From NCBI GenBank assembly GCA_036517235.1, contig DATDXL010000015.1, positions 1 through 23,148 on the forward strand: a stretch of DNA of 23,148 bases. Direction: 5' to 3'. A program made the translations under genes and the position numbers. This stretch comes from 2-02-FULL-46-13 sp036517235 (lineage in GTDB: Bacteria > Patescibacteriota > Minisyncoccia > Phycocordibacterales > DSPV01). The notes beneath the pieces were generated by a model that was given only the letters and a program-made list of their open reading frames with translations, did no database searches and was not told the origin of the DNA. Below are positions 19,705 through 23,148 of the stretch, in pieces. Every line of letters begins with the position of its first letter. The first letter of the stretch is position 1.

Positions 19705-21372
19705 CTATTTCGGAGGAAGCGCGTAAACCTCCTGCCCGCCCTTGTACACCCGATTGATTTGATGCTCGAGTGCCTCGACGTGCGCGGGATTCCATGAGAG
19801 ATTTGGATCTCCTTCCCCCTCATGTGACATCGTGAAGAGAAGGCCGTTGGCAAGGATGACGTCCGCCTTCTGCCCAACTTCAAGTGTTCCCCGATTGTCG
19901 CCTTCGAAACGTCCGACGGCCACCGTGGCGGCCGCGATAGCTTCCTGGAGCGTCAACCGCTGGCATTCCTGATTCGCGTGCGTTGCCAAGTAGATGGCGT
20001 AGAGGACCGAATCCGGCATGCCGTCCGTCCCCGACATCATGGGAATCCCCGCGTCGAGAATGGAGCGATGCGGACAAATGAAGTCCACTCTATCCCCCAG
20101 ACGATCCCGGTAGGGCGCATCAAGCAGGAAGTTGTGCTGCGGCACCACAACTATTCCAAGTTCCCGCGCCGCATGGAGAGTCTCCTTGAGCGGCAGCGGA
20201 AGTTCGAAGTGTTCGATACGGAAGACGGGGTCGAATCCACGATCCTTTCCCATCCCAGTCCAATCGCTTGCCGTAATAAGCGCCTGATTCACCCCAGCGT
20301 CACCAATCGCGTGCATTGCAACAGTTGTAATACCGTGCTCCGCCGCGAGTGCGAGTGAATCGTGGATGTACTCAGGTGTGTCAAACCATGCGCCGTCGGA
20401 GTCCCGGTTGATGTAGGGTTTCGAGAGTTTTGCCGTGTAGGACCCGAAGGAACCGTCAGCAAAGAGCTTCAAACCACACATGCGACGGAAATCGTCGCTG
20501 GTCAGAAGACCGCTGCGTTCGAGCTCACTCAAGTGCTCGACAACAAATGCAATGTGCTTGGGCCGCATGTACATGCGCGTGATAGGAAACTCGTATCCCC
20601 ACTCCTGCTTCCACCGCTTGCGGAGTGTTAGCGTTGCGAGAACCTGTTTCGTAGAACGCATGCACAGGTCGTGCACAGACGTGATGCCTTGCCGCAGGTA
20701 CTTGTCGAGTTTCGCCTCAATGGCACCCTCGAGCTCTTCCTGCGTGTAGGCGGCCTCGATAATCTCGAGACCGGAGAGACCGTAGTCCTCGGTCGCGCAG
20801 CCATTCTTATCGAGATGACCGGCGGCATTAGGACGAGACTTCATCAAGCTCTCGATCTTGGCTCCCAGCGACCGCGACACTACTGCGCCGTGAAAAGAGC
20901 CGTCGTAGACGACGACATCCTGTCCTGGAAACAGTTGTTCGAGGTGATCCGTGCACAGATCTTTGACAACAGCGGTGTTCAGTCCCGTTCCTATGATCGA
21001 CGCTTTCGCATCATCGGGAAACGCGGCGCCAAGCTTGTTGACGACCTCAGCGCTCGTGTTCGCACCATAGACAGAGACTGCACCCATCATCGAGAGGGAC
21101 GCGTAGAGCACCGGGTGCTCATGCGCGTCAGAGAGACCGGAAAGTACGAACCCGCCGAAGTGCTCGGCGGCGACAGCGCGACCACTGTAGCGACGCTGTG
21201 CCATGACCCAACCGCCCACATCAACAATGTTGCCAGTTTTGACGATGAGCCCTGACTCCGTATCTACGACGAATGCCGTGTCGTCCCTTGACCCTGTGGC
21301 CTTTGAGACGATTCTCCCACTAACCATGAGGTCAGGTGCAAAGACCACCAATCCGATCTGTTTTGTTTTCAT
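19705..21372 (-). CDS. YtcJ-like metal-dependent amidohydrolase (Amidohydro_3), paralogue 1
   Basis: 555 residues, the family's normal length. It belongs to the amidohydrolase superfamily that hydrolyses amide or similar bonds with one or two metals. Metal ligands: HxH in SDAHEHP (H84, H86), the probable carboxylated Lys in LKLFADGSFGSYTAK (K302), His in VAMHAIGDAG (H354), His in RIEHFELP (H388), and Asp in GTDGMPDS (D450). The C-terminal beta-domain signature is DNRGTLEVGQKADVILAN. Substrate unknown. No signal peptide. It has its own strong promoter (21480-21508), and AAAGG precedes the ATG. It is visibly more GC-rich than its tandem paralogue at 21570, so one copy may have been acquired separately. 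Confidence 0.92.
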   Translation of the reverse strand: MKTKQIGLVVFAPDLMVSGRIVSKATGSRDDTAFVVDTESGLIVKTGNIVDVGGWVMAQRRYSGRAVAAEHFGGFVLSGLSDAHEHPVLYASLSMMGAVSVYGANTSAEVVNKLGAAFPDDAKASIIGTGLNTAVVKDLCTDHLEQLFPGQDVVVYDGSFHGAVVSRSLGAKIESLMKSRPNAAGHLDKNGCATEDYGLSGLEIIEAAYTQEELEGAIEAKLDKYLRQGITSVHDLCMRSTKQVLATLTLRKRWKQEWGYEFPITRMYMRPKHIAFVVEHLSELERSGLLTSDDFRRMCGLKLFADGSFGSYTAKLSKPYINRDSDGAWFDTPEYIHDSLALAAEHGITTVAMHAIGDAGVNQALITASDWTGMGKDRGFDPVFRIEHFELPLPLKETLHAARELGIVVVPQHNFLLDAPYRDRLGDRVDFICPHRSILDAGIPMMSGTDGMPDSVLYAIYLATHANQECQRLTLQEAIAAATVAVGRFEGDNRGTLEVGQKADVILANGLLFTMSHEGEGDPNLSWNPAHVEALEHQINRVYKGGQEVYALPPK

Positions 21373-21393
21373 TTCTTTCTGCCTTTCTGTATT

Positions 21394-21405
21394 CGCCTTT
21401 CGGCG
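21394..21405 (-). promoter_or_regulatory. Leader hairpin with GAAA tetraloop
   Basis: In the minus-strand leader of the 21372 gene, CGCC-GAAA-GGCG forms a small stable hairpin shortly before the Shine-Dalgarno sequence (21382-21386). It may affect translation or mRNA stability. Confidence 0.35.
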
Positions 21406-21479
21406 TTTGGTTTTCTGCTTTGGCTTTATTCGGCATATTTACCCGTTCAAAGCCGTATGTAATTTTCAAATCTGTAGTA

Positions 21480-21508
21480 ATTATAACACATACCTGCATG
21501 TTTCGCAA
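21480..21508 (-). promoter_or_regulatory. Promoter of the first amidohydrolase gene
   Basis: On the minus strand, TTGCGA (21503-21508), a 17-nt spacer and a perfect TATAAT (21480-21485) with an extended -10 TG. It gives a leader of about 100 nt. Confidence 0.7.
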
Positions 21509-21534
21509 GTATTTTTAATTCCTAAATTAGCTTG

Positions 21535-21566
21535 AAAAATCAACCTTTTAGCGCTGTCGCTTGGTT
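21535..21566 (-). terminator. Terminator of the second amidohydrolase gene
   Basis: An interrupted stem AACC...GGTT around AGCG/CGCT (outer 21542-21545 with 21563-21566, inner 21550-21553 with 21558-21561), followed by GATTTTTC on the minus strand. It shows that the two paralogues are separate transcription units. Confidence 0.55.
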
Positions 21567-21569
21567 AGA

Positions 21570-23148
21570 TTAAGGTCTGCCATAAACACGGACCCCTGTC
21601 TTGTACACCGAACGGATCGAGCCCTCAAGCTCTGCGATTTTTGCCGGATTCCATCCGATATCAGGGTCACCAGATGCTAGTTTGTTTATGAGCACTGGAT
21701 CAGCAACGATGATATCGGCCTGCTGGCCTTCCGCTAGTTTTCCACGATTAGCTCCCTCATAGTTCCCCGTTGCGATAGTGGAGGCAAAAAGTGCTTCTGG
21801 GAGGCTTAACCGCTGATGTTCCTCTCCTGCATGTGTTGCCGCATAAATAGCATACAGCATCGAATCCGGCATTCCGTCGGTACCGAGCATCATCGGTACG
21901 CCCTGATTGACGATCTCACCATGCGGACAAATCCATTTCACGCGTTCACCCAACCTGTCTTTGTATACGAAGTCCAAAAGGAAATTGGGTTGAGGTACCA
22001 CCCAGACTCCCATATTTTTTGCCTCGCCAACCGTCTCTTGCATCGGCAACGGAAGCGAGAAGTGCTCTATACGAAAGGTGGGGGCTGATGTTCCGTGCGC
22101 TGCGATCTCCTGCCACTTCCTCGCGGTCAGAAGGGCGCGGCGAATCCCCTCATCTCCGATAGCATGCATAGCCACGTCAGTGATACCATGCTCGCGCGCT
22201 ATTTCTAACGCACGGTTAATCTTCTCGATCTTATCGAACCAAATGCCACTTCCCTTGCCTCCCAAAAAGGGTTCGCCCATCTTTGCGGTATATGAGCCAA
22301 AGCTGCCATCAGCCAAAAGCTTCATGCCGATAAGTTCCGGCGTCTCTTCCCACGAAATAAGCTTGAGCTTCTCCAGCTCGTCCATGTTTTCTGCCAAATG
22401 TTCGATCATCTCGGGCCTAAGATGGAACTTCGTGATAGGAAATTCAATACCCCGCTCGTCTTTCCATTTCTTTCGCAACAGAAGAGCCGCTTCAAGTTCC
22501 AACGGCGTGCTGATAATCATGTCATGAACAGCAGTGATGCCTTGCCGGAGGTATCCGTCAAGCTTATGTTCCACGACTTCCGAAACCTGATCTATCGAGA
22601 AACGCGCTTGGGCTATTTCAAGACCTGTGAGTCCATACTCTTCCGTGACTGAACCGTCCTTCTTCAAATGACCCGCAAGTTCCCGCGTTTGCGCCAGTCG
22701 CTCGATCTCCGCTGCCATGGGTTTCGAAACTACCCCGCCATGAAATGATTTATCCATCACAAGCACTTCGCGTCCCTCAAAGGCATAGTCGATATCACCA
22801 CCAAGAAGGTCACGCACCTTGGAATTATCCATACCGACTGCCACAAGCGGCTTGTCTCCTTCAATATTCTTTGCGGCGGTTCTTATCCGTTCAATGACTT
22901 CTTCTTTGGTAGTACAACCGGCAACCGATATCGCTTTCATGAGCTCCAATGAGCCGTACAGAATCGGATGTTCATGCGCGTCAGTCAATCCCGCGATAAC
23001 ATCACCTCCTTCTTCTGTCCTTGAGATTTGTTTACCACGCTTCCCTTCCGCGGCAAGCCATTCGTTGACATCATTCGTCCCGCCCGCTTTAACGATAGTC
23101 CCGTTTTCCGAATCCACCACTGCTTTAAAATCAGTGAGAATTTCTTTT
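21570..23148 (-). CDS. YtcJ-like amidohydrolase, paralogue 2 (5' end outside the window)
   Basis: The frame is open to the window edge, so the true N-terminus is missing (about 525 residues visible). It aligns along its length with the protein at 19705, roughly half the positions identical by eye, for example LTDAHEHPILYGSLELM against LSDAHEHPVLYASLSMM. All metal ligands are present: HxH in TDAHEHP, Lys in GMKLLADGSFGSYTAK, His in VAMHAIGDEG and RIEHFSLP, Asp in GTDGMPDS. The C-terminal signature is ANRGKLAEGQQADIIVAD. It follows the family's usual ending and a terminator. Substrate unknown; tandem placement suggests related but distinct substrates or a duplication that is diverging. Confidence 0.92.
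   Translation of the reverse strand, partial: KEILTDFKAVVDSENGTIVKAGGTNDVNEWLAAEGKRGKQISRTEEGGDVIAGLTDAHEHPILYGSLELMKAISVAGCTTKEEVIERIRTAAKNIEGDKPLVAVGMDNSKVRDLLGGDIDYAFEGREVLVMDKSFHGGVVSKPMAAEIERLAQTRELAGHLKKDGSVTEEYGLTGLEIAQARFSIDQVSEVVEHKLDGYLRQGITAVHDMIISTPLELEAALLLRKKWKDERGIEFPITKFHLRPEMIEHLAENMDELEKLKLISWEETPELIGMKLLADGSFGSYTAKMGEPFLGGKGSGIWFDKIEKINRALEIAREHGITDVAMHAIGDEGIRRALLTARKWQEIAAHGTSAPTFRIEHFSLPLPMQETVGEAKNMGVWVVPQPNFLLDFVYKDRLGERVKWICPHGEIVNQGVPMMLGTDGMPDSMLYAIYAATHAGEEHQRLSLPEALFASTIATGNYEGANRGKLAEGQQADIIVADPVLINKLASGDPDIGWNPAKIAELEGSIRSVYKTGVRVYGRP

Noticed and set aside
20671..21255. A 194-codon plus-strand frame
   Set aside because: Antisense to the GC-rich amidohydrolase, where long chance frames are common; no start signal or family resemblance.

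Overview
The window looks like a chromosomal segment of a Patescibacteria (CPR) bacterium, most likely a Parcubacteria/Paceibacteria-type lineage. The reasons are the gene set (short MltG, a sigma-region-4/HARE-HTH protein, DUF5671 and DUF378 membrane proteins, short 6-phosphogluconate dehydrogenase), medium GC, compact spacing, two tRNA genes without an encoded CCA end, and many perfect hairpins between genes. No database search was possible, so this placement is a judgement from protein features.

Layout. Positions 1-382: the end of an unresolved plus-strand gene, then a stack of hairpins and palindromes. Positions 383-6785: four minus-strand genes in the order leuS, sigma4-HARE regulator, membrane-anchored protein, mltG. 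Positions 6997-11030: a small plus-strand orphan, a DUF5671 membrane protein, a probably frameshifted small membrane protein, the ATPase ychF and a methyltransferase. Positions 11139-13064: three unrecognised plus-strand genes, with a decayed fragment of a second pgl gene among them. Positions 13165-16973: a minus-strand operon of a coiled-coil protein, zwf, gnd, a low-molecular-weight phosphatase and pgl, which together encode the complete oxidative branch of the pentose phosphate pathway (glucose-6-P to ribulose-5-P). Positions 17000-17443: divergent tRNA-Ala(GGC) and tRNA-Val(CAC), a structured non-coding stretch, and a DUF378 gene. Positions 17678-19574: an operator-like dyad, a putative small RNA, and a secreted alpha/beta hydrolase with a Verrucomicrobia-like C-terminal domain. 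Positions 19705-23148: two tandem YtcJ-like amidohydrolase paralogues, the second cut by the window edge.

Most notable observations. (1) A palindrome family with the core CGATATATCG occurs three times, always between convergent genes, with arms that differ but stay complementary. (2) LeuRS carries a Nudix-like domain inserted after its editing domain. (3) A structured region follows tRNA-Val and contains a direct and an inverted copy of the tRNA 3' end. (4) A compact three-hairpin RNA gene candidate lies at 17801-17875. (5) A 42-codon remnant of a second pgl and a 30-bp repeat flanking pgl-phosphatase-gnd suggest the pathway block has been rearranged. No CRISPR array, transposase or rRNA was seen.
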